Notes: generated by a model from the sequence alone, not told the origin. A stretch of DNA of 14,002 nucleotides from Anaerolineae bacterium (GCA_030620125.1 JAUXFI010000025.1:1-14002), one strand, 5' to 3'. Shown: positions 5,372-14,002, numbered from the stretch's first letter. Numbers and translations: made by a program.

Positions 5372-7297
5372 TCACAGCTCTACTATCGCGCAGTGGGCCG
5401 GCCCGAACTCTGCCCGCAGATGACTCTCCTCCAACGAGAACTCGTCGCCGCTCAGCAGGTCGGAGAGACGAGACCTGGCAGTAGGCAGCCAGACGCGGAA
5501 GGTCTGCGTGGCTTCCCAGTCAAAGTTGACCACGGCCCCGATAGCCCGCTCGCCCCGGCGGCGCACCACAGCCCAGACCTGCGGGTTGTCGGTCTCCAGG
5601 AGATCAAAGGTGACCGGATCGGGGTCGGCGATCAGGTCGGCGTAACAGGCGCGGACGGCGAGGGTGCGCCGCACCCACTCCACCAGGTTCAGCTCGTTCT
5701 CCCACCCGTAGGCGGCCTGGCTGAAGAGCGGCAGTTTTTCGGAGGGGTAGGCAGGCAATTCCTCCAGCAGAAAATCCAGGCCGGTGTTGACCGGCAAGGT
5801 CTCGCCGATCTCGAAGCCGGCGTGGCAGAAGGGCAATGCGGGCAGCAGACATCCCAGCGCCCAGGCCAGCCGCGCGTAGGGCAAGCCACCCGGTCGAGCG
5901 GCGGCGCGGGGCGTGTTGTGACTCTCGGGCGCGGTGAAGAAAGGGATGGGGTAACCCGGCCCGGCGCACACGCGCAGCATCTCGTCCACCAGCTTTTGCG
6001 GGCGGTAGGCCATCCACCAATAGTTGCCGATGACCCCGTTGTACCCCTCGTCGCGGCTCTTGCGGGTGATGCTGAAATTCTCGTCCCAGAAGGCAAAGTC
6101 AGGATTCATCTGGCGGGCTGTCTCGACCAAACGCTGCTTCAGCGCCATCGGCAGCGCGTGGCCCATGTCAATCATCACGCCGTCAATACCAAACGCGCGC
6201 TGGTAGTGAGGCAGGATGCCGACGATGCGCTCCCACAGCGGCTCGACAGCGTGCTCCGGCCGCGCCAGGCGACTGTCGTACATGCGCAGGGTGTTGTAGG
6301 CGATGTAGTCAAAGTCGGGGTGATCGTACATGCGCAGGTAGGCGACGTCGGTCCAGGGAGGCTGAACGTCGTCGGGCGGCCAGTCGGCGAAAGCGCCGGG
6401 GATGCGCGCAAGCGTGCCATCCTCGAGCGTGCCGATCCAGCTCCCCTCGACCAGGCGGACGTTCTCAGGACGTGGCGGCGGGGTGAACATCTCGCGGTAG
6501 ACCTGGTGGGGCGGGATGAGGCCGTCAAAGTTTTCCCCCTCGGCCTGGGGTACGATCTGCGCCAGTTCCTCCGGTGCAAAGATGGGCGGGCCGTAGGCAT
6601 TCTCCTGCGCTGTGCCGGACTCCCGGTCGGGGACGTTGGCGCGGATCCAGTAGAACCACTCCGGGTGCTCGGCTACCCAGTCACCATCTTTGGAAGCAGT
6701 GCGAAAGACAAACTCTACGACGAGACGCAACCCCAGGTGATGGGCCGCCTCGACAAAGGCAGCGAACTCTGCCTCGGCGTCGAGTCCGAGTGCGGGTTCG
6801 GCCAGGCGCGGGTCGAGCCGGTATGGATTCTGGATGGCGTAGACGGATCCCAGCGTGCCCTTGTGTCCATCCTCGCCGACGGCAGTGATGGGTAGCAGGT
6901 GTACCGTGTTAAAGCCCAGGCTCTTGATGTATGGCAGCAGAGCGATGGTCTTGAGAAAAGTGCCCGTCTCCATCCAGCCGTCGCCGACGGGATTGAGACC
7001 GATCCTGCCATCGTCGTCGTGGTCGAAGCCGGTGGCGGCGCGGACGAGCACGTTGTAGACCACCGCGTTCCTCGTCCACTCTCCCCCGCCCTGCCCGGTG
7101 ACGGGCGGCTCCTGGGGTTGGGCCTCAATCCAGGCGATGCGGTCGAGGAAAAAGCGGTAGGGGCTGACAAAACGCCGGACGGGCGGGCCGGCGGGGTCGA
7201 GCCACAACCCCGGCACGGCGTAAGGCGTGTCCCCACCCCTGCCCGCGTCCAAAGCCTGTGCGAGTCCCTGCTTGATGCGATCGAGTGCTGCCGGCAT
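5372..7297 (-). CDS. GH13 (alpha-amylase superfamily) protein, GlgE/maltosyltransferase-like size, atypical active site
   Basis: 641 residues without a signal peptide, so probably cytoplasmic. A short N-terminal module precedes the barrel. The barrel begins near AVVYNVLVRAATGF (about 78-91), with TFLKTIALLPYIKSLGFNTV (113-132) and HLLPITAVG (133-141). Region II is GIDGVMIDMGHALP (370-383) with nucleophile candidate D377. Region III is FAFWDENF with acid/base candidate E406. Region IV is PESHNTPR (457-464). Two consensus residues differ: the Arg two before the nucleophile is Met375, and the NHD-type Asp is Asn461. A beta domain follows (about 560-641). Length and layout recall maltosyltransferases and GlgE, but a debranching or amylase-type role, or an inactive protein, is possible. 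The ATG at 7297 follows GGGAGG. Confidence 0.85.
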   Translation of the reverse strand: MPAALDRIKQGLAQALDAGRGGDTPYAVPGLWLDPAGPPVRRFVSPYRFFLDRIAWIEAQPQEPPVTGQGGGEWTRNAVVYNVLVRAATGFDHDDDGRIGLNPVGDGWMETGTFLKTIALLPYIKSLGFNTVHLLPITAVGEDGHKGTLGSVYAIQNPYRLDPRLAEPALGLDAEAEFAAFVEAAHHLGLRLVVEFVFRTASKDGDWVAEHPEWFYWIRANVPDRESGTAQENAYGPPIFAPEELAQIVPQAEGENFDGLIPPHQVYREMFTPPPRPENVRLVEGSWIGTLEDGTLARIPGAFADWPPDDVQPPWTDVAYLRMYDHPDFDYIAYNTLRMYDSRLARPEHAVEPLWERIVGILPHYQRAFGIDGVMIDMGHALPMALKQRLVETARQMNPDFAFWDENFSITRKSRDEGYNGVIGNYWWMAYRPQKLVDEMLRVCAGPGYPIPFFTAPESHNTPRAAARPGGLPYARLAWALGCLLPALPFCHAGFEIGETLPVNTGLDFLLEELPAYPSEKLPLFSQAAYGWENELNLVEWVRRTLAVRACYADLIADPDPVTFDLLETDNPQVWAVVRRRGERAIGAVVNFDWEATQTFRVWLPTARSRLSDLLSGDEFSLEESHLRAEFGPAHCAIVEL

Positions 7298-7332
7298 GTT
7301 CCTCCCTTCGGTGTGTTCGTGTTCTGGGCGTA

Positions 7333-7338
7333 ATTATA
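7333..7338 (-). promoter_or_regulatory. Perfect -10 box upstream of the GH13 gene
   Basis: The minus strand reads TATAAT 36-41 bases before the GH13 start codon. At 17 bases further upstream no convincing -35 box is seen, so an activator or a weak -35 may be involved. Confidence 0.4.
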
Positions 7339-7380
7339 CGACAAATGACCGTTCAGGGGTAGTGGAGGGCTTGTCATCAT

Positions 7381-7409
7381 TTGCAGATCACGTCATATCT
7401 GTGTATAAT
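7381..7409 (+). promoter_or_regulatory. Putative promoter of the RHH/retropepsin pair
   Basis: TTGCAG, 17 bases, then a perfect TATAAT. The start would be near 7416, about 55 bases before the ATG at 7470. It is divergent from the GH13 gene; the two -10 boxes are about 65 bases apart. Confidence 0.55.
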
Positions 7410-7469
7410 CCCGATAACCGCCTGACATGGCCCAAGTCATGAGGTCTCAAAGAAGGAGGAGACGGGAAG

Positions 7470-7838
7470 ATGGAGATTGGATTGAGAGAGCCCACGCTGC
7501 TCAGGCAAATTGAGCAATTGGCATCCGAGACAACTCGACCAGTCGAGGAGGTGATGGAGACAGCCGTCCGGACATACCTGGATGATGTAGAACGGGAAGC
7601 CATTCACGCCGAAACTCGGGCATTTTGGAACATGCACGACAGACTGTTGAGGACATACCCAGGACAACACATTGCTCTATATCAAGGCAATGTGGTTGAT
7701 CACGACGAGGACGTTTCACGCCTGGAGAGACGGGTACGAAAGCAGTTTGACCTGCTGCCTGTTCTTATTGCTCCGGTTAAGCCGGGGCAACGCCGTGATC
7801 TGCGCTGGCTCGGCGGGCGGATCGAGGGAGTTGTCTAG
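7470..7838 (+). CDS. Ribbon-helix-helix-like protein with DUF5678-like C-terminal domain
   Basis: 122 residues. The N-terminal 45 residues (REPTLLRQIEQLASETTRPV, then EEVMETAVRTYLDDVERE) have the strand and two helices expected of a ribbon-helix-helix DNA-binding or antitoxin-type domain. The second part (FWNMHDRLLRTYPGQHIALY, then QGNVVDHDEDVSRLERRVRK) resembles DUF5678, a small domain often encoded next to retropepsin-like proteases. The ATG at 7470 follows GGAGGAGACGG. The downstream protease gene starts 4 bases after its stop codon, so the two are almost certainly co-translated. A regulator, adaptor or target of the protease is plausible but unproven. Confidence 0.7.
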   Translation: MEIGLREPTLLRQIEQLASETTRPVEEVMETAVRTYLDDVEREAIHAETRAFWNMHDRLLRTYPGQHIALYQGNVVDHDEDVSRLERRVRKQFDLLPVLIAPVKPGQRRDLRWLGGRIEGVV

Positions 7839-7842
7839 CCCG

Positions 7843-8256
7843 GTGAACGAGTTTCCCTACGACACAACGTATGATCCATCATTGCCCGTGTGCGACGTGG
7901 TGCTGACCGCAGTCCCGACCGGCCGCCGTGTGGAACTGACCGCAGTCATAGATACTGGTGCCGATGGCACCATTGTCCCTGTACACTACCTGCAAGAGAT
8001 TGGTGCGCGGCGCGTGTTTGAGACGGGACTGCGCAGTCAGTGGGGCGAGCGGCGGACAGTTTTTCTGTATCTGGTTGATTTGCAAATCGGTGCGTTGACA
8101 TTGCCTGGAGCCTATGTGGTAGGCGATGAACTGGGTAAGGAAATCATCCTGGGACGCAACGTGCTCAACCGGCTATGCCTCTTGCTGGATGGGCCAGCCG
8201 CATTGACACAACTGCTCTCAGCCTCTGCCTCAAGCAATTGCAGTCGGTACGCATGA
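7843..8256 (+). CDS. Retropepsin-like (clan AA) aspartic protease
   Basis: 137 residues from a GTG at 7843, with GGGAG about 11 bases upstream. The motif ELTAVIDTGADGTIVP (about 31-46) carries the catalytic Asp-Thr-Gly (D37) of retroviral-type aspartic proteases. The hydrophobic-Gly segment EIILGRNVLNRLCLLLDGP (about 100-118) is the second signature that packs the active site. With one DTG per chain, the enzyme must dimerise. There is no signal peptide or membrane helix, so it is cytosolic. The same frame is open upstream to 7672, but that part overlaps the previous gene and is not family-like. The last ~15 residues (SASASSNCSRYA) look like read-through rather than conserved sequence. The substrate is unknown. 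Confidence 0.8.
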   Translation: MNEFPYDTTYDPSLPVCDVVLTAVPTGRRVELTAVIDTGADGTIVPVHYLQEIGARRVFETGLRSQWGERRTVFLYLVDLQIGALTLPGAYVVGDELGKEIILGRNVLNRLCLLLDGPAALTQLLSASASSNCSRYA

Positions 8257-8323
8257 CGGGCTGCCGTCTGCCAGCGACTGTCTGCCCGGAGCGTATGGTC
8301 AATCCACAGCAGCCTGCCCTGGT

Positions 8324-9883
8324 CTACTTTGGCGGATACCCCGTGAGGCGACGAATCTCCTCGTACAGCGGCCGCAGCCGCCGGTACATCTGCCGGTAGA
8401 CCCGCTGGTACAACTCCTCGTAGACGTCGCGCGCGTCGGGGCGAGGCTCGAACGTGCGACTCACCCGCGTCATCTCCGCCACGGCCGTCTCGAAATCCGG
8501 GTGCAACCCCAGCCCCACCGCCGCGTCCATCGCCGCCCCCAACCCGGAGGTTTCGTAGATATGGGGGCGGCTGGCCGGCAGGTTGAACACGTCGGCGGTG
8601 ATCTGCATCGCCGCGTCCGACTGCGAGCCGCCGCCGGAGACCCGCACCTCGGTCGCGCGCACGCGCAGCCGCTTCTGCGTCCGCTCCAGCCCCTCCCGCA
8701 GCGCGTAGGCCAGCCCCTCCAAAATGGCGCGGTAGACGTGGGCGCGGGTGTGTACGTCGCCGAAGCCGATGATGGCTCCCTTGGCCTCCGGCCCCGGTGA
8801 CTTGAGACCGGGCGACCAGTAGGGCTGCAGCGTCAGCCCCATCGAACCCGGCGGCACCGCCTCGACCAACTCGTCGAACAGGTCCTCCGGCTCGCAGCCA
8901 CGCTCGCGGGCCAGTTGTTCCTCCCGCAGGCCGAACTCTTGCTTGAACCAACTGACCATCCAGTAGCCCCGGTAGATCGAGATCTCCAGGTTGTAGACCC
9001 CGGGGACGGCGCTGGGATAGGGTGGGATAAGGGGAATGACCTCGACGTAGCGGCGGCTGGTGGTGTTGACGGTGGCGGTGGTGCCGTAGGAGAGGCAAGC
9101 GATGTGCGGCTCCAGGCAACCGGCCCCTATCACCTCGCACGCTTTGTCGGCGGCGGCGGCGATGAGGGGCAGACCGGCCGGGATGCCCGTTGCCTCGGCG
9201 GCCTGGGGGGTGACCTGGCCCAGCACCTCGGTAGGTGGAATCAGGTCGGGCAGCAGCCTCTCGTCCATCGGCAACGCCTGCCACTTCCAGTCCGATTTCT
9301 TCGCCCAGGTCAGCCCTTTGTAGTCGAAGGGCATGTACCCCACCTGGCAGCCCACGCTGTCCACGAAGCGGCCCACCAGTTTGTGGGTCAGGTAGCCGGA
9401 GAGGAACAGGTACTTGTGCGTACTCTTCCAGATTTCCGGCTGGGAGGTGCGGATCCAATTGGCCTCGGCCTCCGCCTGGAGATAGGCGACCGTCTCGGTC
9501 ATCCCGCTCAGGCGAAAGGCCAGCCCCCACAGCCCACTCACCGGCTGCAGCCCCTCGGTGCGGCGCTGGTCCAGCCAGACGATGGCCGGGCGGAGCGCTT
9601 CGCCGCGCTCGTCCACGTTGACCATCGTCGCCCGCTGGGTGGTGAGCGCCACGCCCGCCAGCGCCTCTTTGGGAACCGGGCTCTCCTGCCACAGTCGCTG
9701 GCAGGCGGCGCAGAGGTTGTCCCAGAAATAGGTGGAATGTTGCTCGGCCCAGCCCGGCTTTTCAGAGAAGTAAGGCTCGACCGGCACGCGGACTTTGTGA
9801 ACCAGGTCCCCGCGCAGGTTGAAAATGAGCGCGCGCACCGATTGAGTGCCGTGGTCAATAGCAAGGACGTGATCTTTGGACAT
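8324..9883 (-). CDS. FGGY-family carbohydrate kinase, YgcE-like
   Basis: 519 residues. The ATP phosphate loop [14 protein letters not shown] (8-21) opens the first actin-like domain. [11 protein letters not shown] (163-173) and the catalytic-base segment [13 protein letters not shown] (243-255, D246) follow. [13 protein letters not shown] (415-427) and [19 protein letters not shown] (446-464) form the second nucleotide-binding half. The order of motifs and the DKxxEVxGAG and SxxDxxMQ signatures recall E. coli YgcE more than XylB or GlpK. It should phosphorylate a sugar or polyol with ATP in the cytosol; the substrate is undetermined. The ATG at 9883 is preferred over an upstream in-frame ATG at 9940 because AGGAGG lies 6 bases before it and the upstream one overlaps the ATPase gene. 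It follows the ATPase gene by 46 bases, so co-transcription is likely. Confidence 0.85.
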   Translation of the reverse strand: MSKDHVLAIDHGTQSVRALIFNLRGDLVHKVRVPVEPYFSEKPGWAEQHSTYFWDNLCAACQRLWQESPVPKEALAGVALTTQRATMVNVDERGEALRPAIVWLDQRRTEGLQPVSGLWGLAFRLSGMTETVAYLQAEAEANWIRTSQPEIWKSTHKYLFLSGYLTHKLVGRFVDSVGCQVGYMPFDYKGLTWAKKSDWKWQALPMDERLLPDLIPPTEVLGQVTPQAAEATGIPAGLPLIAAAADKACEVIGAGCLEPHIACLSYGTTATVNTTSRRYVEVIPLIPPYPSAVPGVYNLEISIYRGYWMVSWFKQEFGLREEQLARERGCEPEDLFDELVEAVPPGSMGLTLQPYWSPGLKSPGPEAKGAIIGFGDVHTRAHVYRAILEGLAYALREGLERTQKRLRVRATEVRVSGGGSQSDAAMQITADVFNLPASRPHIYETSGLGAAMDAAVGLGLHPDFETAVAEMTRVSRTFEPRPDARDVYEELYQRVYRQMYRRLRPLYEEIRRLTGYPPK

Positions 9884-9929
9884 AACCCCTCCTGGTGAAG
9901 CCTGCGCGTAACTACCCGACTCAATGCCC

Positions 9930-12776
9930 CTACACTGCAACCGCAGCCGTGCGCTGCCGGGCGCGCAACCGCGTGATCGCCTTGGTGATCTCGGCAGCGA
10001 TGCCAGGCACCAGTAGCAGCGGCAGGATGACAGCCCACTCCCGCATCCCCAGCGTCACTGTGTTAAAGATGGGCTGGAGGAAAGGAATGTAGACCACGCT
10101 GAGCAATAGGACGATGGAAAGCAACACCGCGTACTGCATGTACTTGTTGCTGAACACACCCAGGCGGAACAGAGAGGCGCGCTCTGAGCGGGCGGTGTAG
10201 GCCCGCACCAGCTCCGAAGCGGAGAGCGTGATGAAGGCCATGGTCTGCGCCAGCGCCGCGTTCGATGGGTGCCAGGCCCAGCCGACGTAGTAAGCGATCA
10301 GCACAACCGCAGTGATGGCGATGGTCTGCACGATGATGCCAACGAGCATAGGGTGGTTGATGATCGGCTCGCGCATGGGACGCGGCTGCTGCTCCATGAT
10401 ATCCGGGTCGCCTTTCTCCATTCCCAGCGCCAGCGCCGGTGCGCCATCAGTGAGCAGGTTGAGCCATAGCAACTGGATGGCGGTCAGTGGCGGAGGTGAG
10501 CCGGTCAGGGTAGCCAGGAAAATGATCAAAATCTCGGCCAGGTTGCAGGAGACCAGATAATACACGAACTTGCGGATGTTGGAATAGATAATGCGCCCCT
10601 GCTCCACAGCCGAGACGATGGAGGCGTAGTTGTCGTCGGTGAGCACCATATCCGCCGTCTCCTTGGAGACGTCGGTACCGGTGATACCCATCGCCACGCC
10701 GATAGAGGCGCGCTTCAGGGCTGGAGCATCGTTGACCCCGTCGCCGGTCATGGCCACCACGTGATCCTGCGCCTTGAGCGCCTCGATGATGCGCACCTTA
10801 TGCTGAGGGGAGACGCGGGCGAAGACATCCACACGTTCTATACGTTCAGCCAGTTGCTCGTCGGAGAGATCGTTCAATTCTGCGCCAGCGAGCACCTCGC
10901 CGCCAGGTCGCATCAGGCCGATCTCTTGTGCGACGGCGCGGGCGGTGTCGGGATAGTCGCCGGTGATCATCATGGTGCGGATGCCCGCCCGCCGCGCTCG
11001 CTCCACCGCCGGCCCGACCTCTGGCCGGGCCGGGTCTATCATCGCTACCAGCCCAATCAGCGCCAGGTTTTTCTCGATCTCGCCGGCGCTCACATCTTCG
11101 GGGAGCCGGTCCAGGTCACGATAGGCTATAGCCAGCACGCGCAGCCCCTCTCGTCCCAGGTCGCGGATGGTGTTCTCGACGTGTTGACGCCGGCCCGGAT
11201 TGAGCGGCACGTTCACGCCATCCTCCAGGATAGTGTCACAGAAAGGCAACATCACGTCGGGCGCACCCTTGACGTAAGCGATGTGCTCGGTTCCTCCCAC
11301 GAGGGACGGGGATTCGTCTATGCGGTGGATGGTGCTCATGCGCTTGCGATCACTGTCGAAAGGTACCTCGGCCACGCGGGGCAGTCGTTTTTCGACCTCG
11401 TCGCGCCACAGGCCAGCCTTGGCCGCCGCCACCACCAACGCCCCTTCCGTCGGGTCACCCACCATGCGGTACCGCTGACCACCCCCCCCTTCCCCCCCTA
11501 CAGGGGGGGTGGGGGAGGGTGAGAGCAGTTCCAGCCGGGCGTCGGAGCAAAGCATGCCCCCGGTGAGCAGGGCCACGATCTCGGCATTGTCGCGGGGGTC
11601 GGCCTGTTCGCCATAGTGGTCGAACTCGCCCTCGGGCTGATACCCCTCGCCGCTCACGTCCAGCCGCAGGTTCGCCACGTAGGCCCGCACGGTCATCATC
11701 TCGTTCTGGGTCAGAGTGCCGGTCTTGTCGGAGCAGATGATGGTGGCGCTGCCGAGCGTCTCTACCGCCGGCAGGCGACGGATGAGAGCGTGACGTTTCA
11801 CCATCTCGCGCATCCCCAATGCCAGGCAGATGGTGACGACGGCGGGCAACCCCTCCGGGACAGCGGCAATCGCCAGGCTGACCGCGACGATGAATAGCTC
11901 CACGACCTGCTCCTGGGTCTGCGTCAGATAGGGCATCAGCCCCTGGCTGGCGATGATAGACAGGTCAGTATCCTGAATAAGCGCCTCGATGAAGACGATG
12001 CCACAGACGATCAGCGAACCCCATCCCAGCCAGCGGCCCAGTTGATCCAGACGGCGCTGGAGAGGGGTAGGTCCCTCTTCGTAGGACTGGATCATCTCGG
12101 CGATGAGGCCGATCTGCGTCTGCATACCGGTGGCAACAACGATGCCCGTCCCTCGCCCGTAGGTGACGGTGGTACCCATGAAGGCGCTGTTGACCAGGTC
12201 GCCCAGGGGCACGTCGCCCGATAACCTCACGTCGGCCACTTTTTCCACCGGCACCGATTCGCCCGTGAGCGACGCTTCGTCGACTCTGAGGTTGATGCTC
12301 TCGGCGAGCCGCAGGTCAGCCGGAACGTAGTTGCCGGCCTCGAGGAACACGATGTCCCCAGGCACCAGCTCACGGGCCGGGATGGTGACTCGGTGACCAT
12401 CACGCAGCACGCGAGCTTCGGGTGCGGCCATCTTTTTGAGCGCCGCCAGCGCTTCCTCCGCCTTGCTCTCCTGGACCACGCCCAGCACGGCGTTGAGGAT
12501 GACGATGGCCATGATCGCGCTGGCTTCCACCACCTCCCCCAGTAGGAAAGAGACGAGAGCAGCGACGATTAGGATGATGACGATAAAATTCTTGAACTGG
12601 CCCAACAGCAACTGCCAGAAGCCGGGCCGGGGCCGTTCGGTCAGCTCGTTAGGGCCATGACGGGCCAGGCTATCCTGCGCCTTGGCCGGTGTGAGGCCGG
12701 TCGCTGGGTCGGTTCCCAGAGCCTCGGCCACCTCTTGAACAGTACGACTGTGCCACGAAATTGTCTTTGCTTCCAT
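9930..12776 (-). CDS. SERCA-like P2A Ca2+-transporting P-type ATPase
   Basis: 948 residues, full length. An N-terminal cation-ATPase segment is followed by membrane helices M1-M2 (about 55-105), actuator loop TGES (171-174), M3-M4 with AVPEGLP (305-311), phosphorylation motif DKTGTLT (350-356; D350), nucleotide-site KGAP (503-506), hinge TGDGVND (677-683), and M5-M10 (about 735-935). Both Ca2+ sites of SERCA-type pumps look complete: E308 in M4, N745 and E748 in M5 (NLAE), N773, T776 and D777 in M6 (LNLLTD), and E855 in M8. This favours Ca2+ export over Mn2+ or Na+/K+ roles. Residues about 418-433 ([15 protein letters not shown]) are an unusual in-frame insert in the nucleotide domain. The ATG at 12776 has GAGGAG upstream and a good promoter. 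Confidence 0.93.
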   Translation of the reverse strand: MEAKTISWHSRTVQEVAEALGTDPATGLTPAKAQDSLARHGPNELTERPRPGFWQLLLGQFKNFIVIILIVAALVSFLLGEVVEASAIMAIVILNAVLGVVQESKAEEALAALKKMAAPEARVLRDGHRVTIPARELVPGDIVFLEAGNYVPADLRLAESINLRVDEASLTGESVPVEKVADVRLSGDVPLGDLVNSAFMGTTVTYGRGTGIVVATGMQTQIGLIAEMIQSYEEGPTPLQRRLDQLGRWLGWGSLIVCGIVFIEALIQDTDLSIIASQGLMPYLTQTQEQVVELFIVAVSLAIAAVPEGLPAVVTICLALGMREMVKRHALIRRLPAVETLGSATIICSDKTGTLTQNEMMTVRAYVANLRLDVSGEGYQPEGEFDHYGEQADPRDNAEIVALLTGGMLCSDARLELLSPSPTPPVGGEGGGGQRYRMVGDPTEGALVVAAAKAGLWRDEVEKRLPRVAEVPFDSDRKRMSTIHRIDESPSLVGGTEHIAYVKGAPDVMLPFCDTILEDGVNVPLNPGRRQHVENTIRDLGREGLRVLAIAYRDLDRLPEDVSAGEIEKNLALIGLVAMIDPARPEVGPAVERARRAGIRTMMITGDYPDTARAVAQEIGLMRPGGEVLAGAELNDLSDEQLAERIERVDVFARVSPQHKVRIIEALKAQDHVVAMTGDGVNDAPALKRASIGVAMGITGTDVSKETADMVLTDDNYASIVSAVEQGRIIYSNIRKFVYYLVSCNLAEILIIFLATLTGSPPPLTAIQLLWLNLLTDGAPALALGMEKGDPDIMEQQPRPMREPIINHPMLVGIIVQTIAITAVVLIAYYVGWAWHPSNAALAQTMAFITLSASELVRAYTARSERASLFRLGVFSNKYMQYAVLLSIVLLLSVVYIPFLQPIFNTVTLGMREWAVILPLLLVPGIAAEITKAITRLRARQRTAAVAV
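11481..11520. repeat. G/C-tract palindrome inserted in the ATPase gene
   Basis: Homopolymer-rich DNA containing CCCCCCC-taca-GGGGGGG (11492-11509) followed by GTGGGGGAGGG-type runs. It can fold as a hairpin, and both strands have four or more G3 runs compatible with a quadruplex. It encodes the low-complexity [13 protein letters not shown] stretch between otherwise conserved parts of the ATPase nucleotide domain. Its length keeps the frame open. Confidence 0.7.
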
Positions 12777-12815
12777 GCACTCCTCGCTATGTTGTCAGAA
12801 TGTCACTCAAAGCGA

Positions 12816-12844
12816 ATTATAAGCCAAAGAGCCACAAACGCCAA
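12816..12844 (-). promoter_or_regulatory. Promoter of the Ca2+-ATPase/sugar kinase operon
   Basis: On the minus strand, TTGGCG (12844-12839), a 17-base spacer, then a perfect TATAAT (12821-12816). The -35 box overlaps the region just past the rsgA stop codon. The transcript would start near 12809 with a ~33-base leader ahead of the ATG at 12776. Confidence 0.65.
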
Positions 12845-12845
12845 A

Positions 12846-13841
12846 TCACGCCTCACGTATCCCCCACCAATACATGTCCGCCAACTTTTGGTGCTCCTCG
12901 TGCAGCCGCACGTAACTCTCGTAGCGATGCCGGCTCACCTGTCCATCATCCACTGCCTGGATGACCGCGCAGCCCGGTTCTACGGTATGGGTGCAGTCGG
13001 AGAACTTGCAGTGGGCTACCAGCGGAGCGATGTCGGGAAAGTAGGCGTCCAGCTCCTCCGGGTCAACGTCGAAGAGAGCCAGAGCACGAAGACCAGGGGT
13101 ATCGGCCACCCAGCCGCCCACATCCAGCGGGAGGAGTTGCGGCACGACGGTGGTGTGACGGCCCTTGCGGGTAGCCTGGCTCACCTCCCGCACGCGCAAG
13201 CCCAGGCCAGGCTGCATCGCGTTGAGCAGACTGGTCTTGCCCGTGCCAGACGGCCCCACGAGCGCCGATAGTTTCCCCTGCAACATATCGCGCAACCCAT
13301 CCACCCCCTCACCGGTGACGGCGCTGGTGTAGAGCACCGGGTAGCCGATCTCCTGGTAGATGCTAAAGAGCGATTGTGCCTCCTGGTGGCCCACCAGGTC
13401 AATCTTGTTGGCACACACGACGGCGGGGATGTGCTGGACCTCGGCCCCCACCAGCAACCTGTCGAGCATACGTAATCTCGGGAGTGGTTCCGCGCAGGAG
13501 AAAACAAAGATTGTCTGATCGGGATTGGCGACGATGATCTGCTGACGCTCGGACAGATAACCGTCTCGGTCCCAGCGACGGGAGCCGCGCCCCCGGGCGA
13601 TTGGAGCCAGCCGCGCCAACGCCCGCTCCCGCTCGGCGATCTCCTCAATCATCCCGCTACCGTCTTCGACCAGGCTGATGCACACCCGGTCGCCGACGGC
13701 TATCAAATCGGTGTCGCGCCGTTTCTTCTTGAGCCGTCCCCGTACCCGGCAGATGAAATCGCCACCGCCGGTGTGGATGGTGAAAAAGCCACTCTGCGCT
13801 TTGATGACCAGGCCGTCGAGTAAATCTGACATCTCTGACAT
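12846..13841 (-). CDS. rsgA: Small ribosomal subunit biogenesis GTPase RsgA
   Basis: 331 residues, normal for the family. An N-terminal OB fold (about 10-70) is followed by a circularly permuted GTPase with motifs in the diagnostic order: NKID (145-148, G4), TSAVTGEG (172-179, G5), GPSGTGKTS (196-204, G1), TRKGRHTT (224-231, G2) and DTPGLR (247-252, G3). The C-terminal zinc knuckle is C278, C283, H285 and C291 (HCKFSDCTHTVEPGC). RsgA binds the 30S decoding site late in assembly and is released on GTP hydrolysis. The ATG at 13841 has a GGGGG tract 6 bases upstream; an ATG three codons inside is an alternative. No clear promoter is seen upstream (13842-13933); TAATAT near 13890 is a possible -10 box only. 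Confidence 0.96.
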   Translation of the reverse strand: MSEMSDLLDGLVIKAQSGFFTIHTGGGDFICRVRGRLKKKRRDTDLIAVGDRVCISLVEDGSGMIEEIAERERALARLAPIARGRGSRRWDRDGYLSERQQIIVANPDQTIFVFSCAEPLPRLRMLDRLLVGAEVQHIPAVVCANKIDLVGHQEAQSLFSIYQEIGYPVLYTSAVTGEGVDGLRDMLQGKLSALVGPSGTGKTSLLNAMQPGLGLRVREVSQATRKGRHTTVVPQLLPLDVGGWVADTPGLRALALFDVDPEELDAYFPDIAPLVAHCKFSDCTHTVEPGCAVIQAVDDGQVSRHRYESYVRLHEEHQKLADMYWWGIREA

Positions 13842-13933
13842 CTATGACCCCCGAGCAACGAGTAATGAGCAAATGCCCGATGTATATTAGACTTTATCGG
13901 AAATAAAAATGTTTACCAAACGAGGGGAAAAAC

Positions 13934-14002
13934 TGACAGGATTTACAAGATTTACAGGATAAAAACAGAAAGATAATCTTGTTAATCCTGTAAATCCTGT
14001 CA
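13934..14002. repeat. Palindromic intergenic repeat built of ACAGGATTT units (runs to window end)
   Basis: Left arm 13934-13961 begins TGACAGGATTTACA and right arm 13975-14002 ends TGTAAATCCTGTCA. The 28-base arms are inverted copies matching at 24 positions, around a 13-base A-rich centre. Each arm is itself made of 9-base units (ACAGGATTT, ACAAGATTT, ACAGGATAA). Sequences with this TGACAGGATTTACAGGATT core are widespread intergenic palindromes in several bacterial phyla (from memory). The element may continue past the window, and its mobility is unproven. Confidence 0.75.

Noticed and set aside
5297..6895. A 532-codon open frame on the plus strand antisense to the GH13 gene
   Set aside because: It has no recognisable motifs, its composition is that of a GC-rich shadow frame, and the minus strand encodes a clear GH13 protein.
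8257..8323. Bidirectional terminator between the converging protease and kinase genes
   Set aside because: No stable GC stem with a T-tract is visible in these 67 bases; only weak, short complementarity.
8112..9692. A 526-codon minus-strand frame overlapping the sugar kinase
   Set aside because: Gly/Arg/Ala/Pro-rich low-complexity translation in another frame of a well-supported FGGY kinase; no family similarity.

Overview
The window looks like a piece of a high-GC bacterial chromosome, probably from the Chloroflexota (Anaerolineae-like). That placement is an inference. It rests on the gene mix (a PadR regulator with an Arg/Gly-rich N-terminus, Uma2 and UPF0175/PIN remnants, a ribbon-helix-helix plus retropepsin-like pair, a DUF6125-type protein) and on many short palindromic repeats. 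No rRNA, tRNA, CRISPR array or complete transposase gene was seen. Twelve intact or window-cut protein genes are supported, ten of them on the minus strand, plus three gene remnants.

Reading along the minus strand, the right end (13841 to 8324) carries rsgA (ribosome assembly GTPase), then a promoter feeding a SERCA-like Ca2+ P-type ATPase and an FGGY (YgcE-like) sugar kinase. Two plus-strand genes (7470-8256) form a compact pair: a small DNA-binding-like protein with a DUF5678-like tail and a retropepsin-like aspartic protease. Divergent from them is a 641-residue GH13 glucan-active protein (7297-5372) whose active-site motifs depart from consensus. Next comes a probable operon (5079-3123): a histidine phosphatase, a DUF6125-like Cys-rich protein and a papain-like Cys/His protein, preceded by an N-terminally truncated Uma2 remnant.

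The stretch 3096-1600 is a small decay zone. It has an intact UPF0175 antitoxin-like gene overlapping a toxin gene that has lost its middle, a two-helix membrane protein, and the first ~50 codons of a Gfo/Idh/MocA oxidoreductase. That fragment is split by a 102-bp MITE-like element with 12-bp perfect terminal inverted repeats and a 7-bp target duplication. Removing the element in silico restores the reading frame. The left end (1631-1) is a PadR-controlled cluster: a near-consensus promoter overlapped by a palindrome, the padR gene, a DUF364-type protein translationally overlapped with it, and an Mrp/NBP35-type Fe-S carrier ATPase that runs off the window. This suggests a metal or Fe-S cofactor function.

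The best leads are the MITE-like insertion, the gutted toxin beside an intact antitoxin, the unusual GH13 active site, the G-tract palindrome inserted in frame in the Ca2+-ATPase, and the RHH/retropepsin module. No clearly new defence or mobile system is evident.
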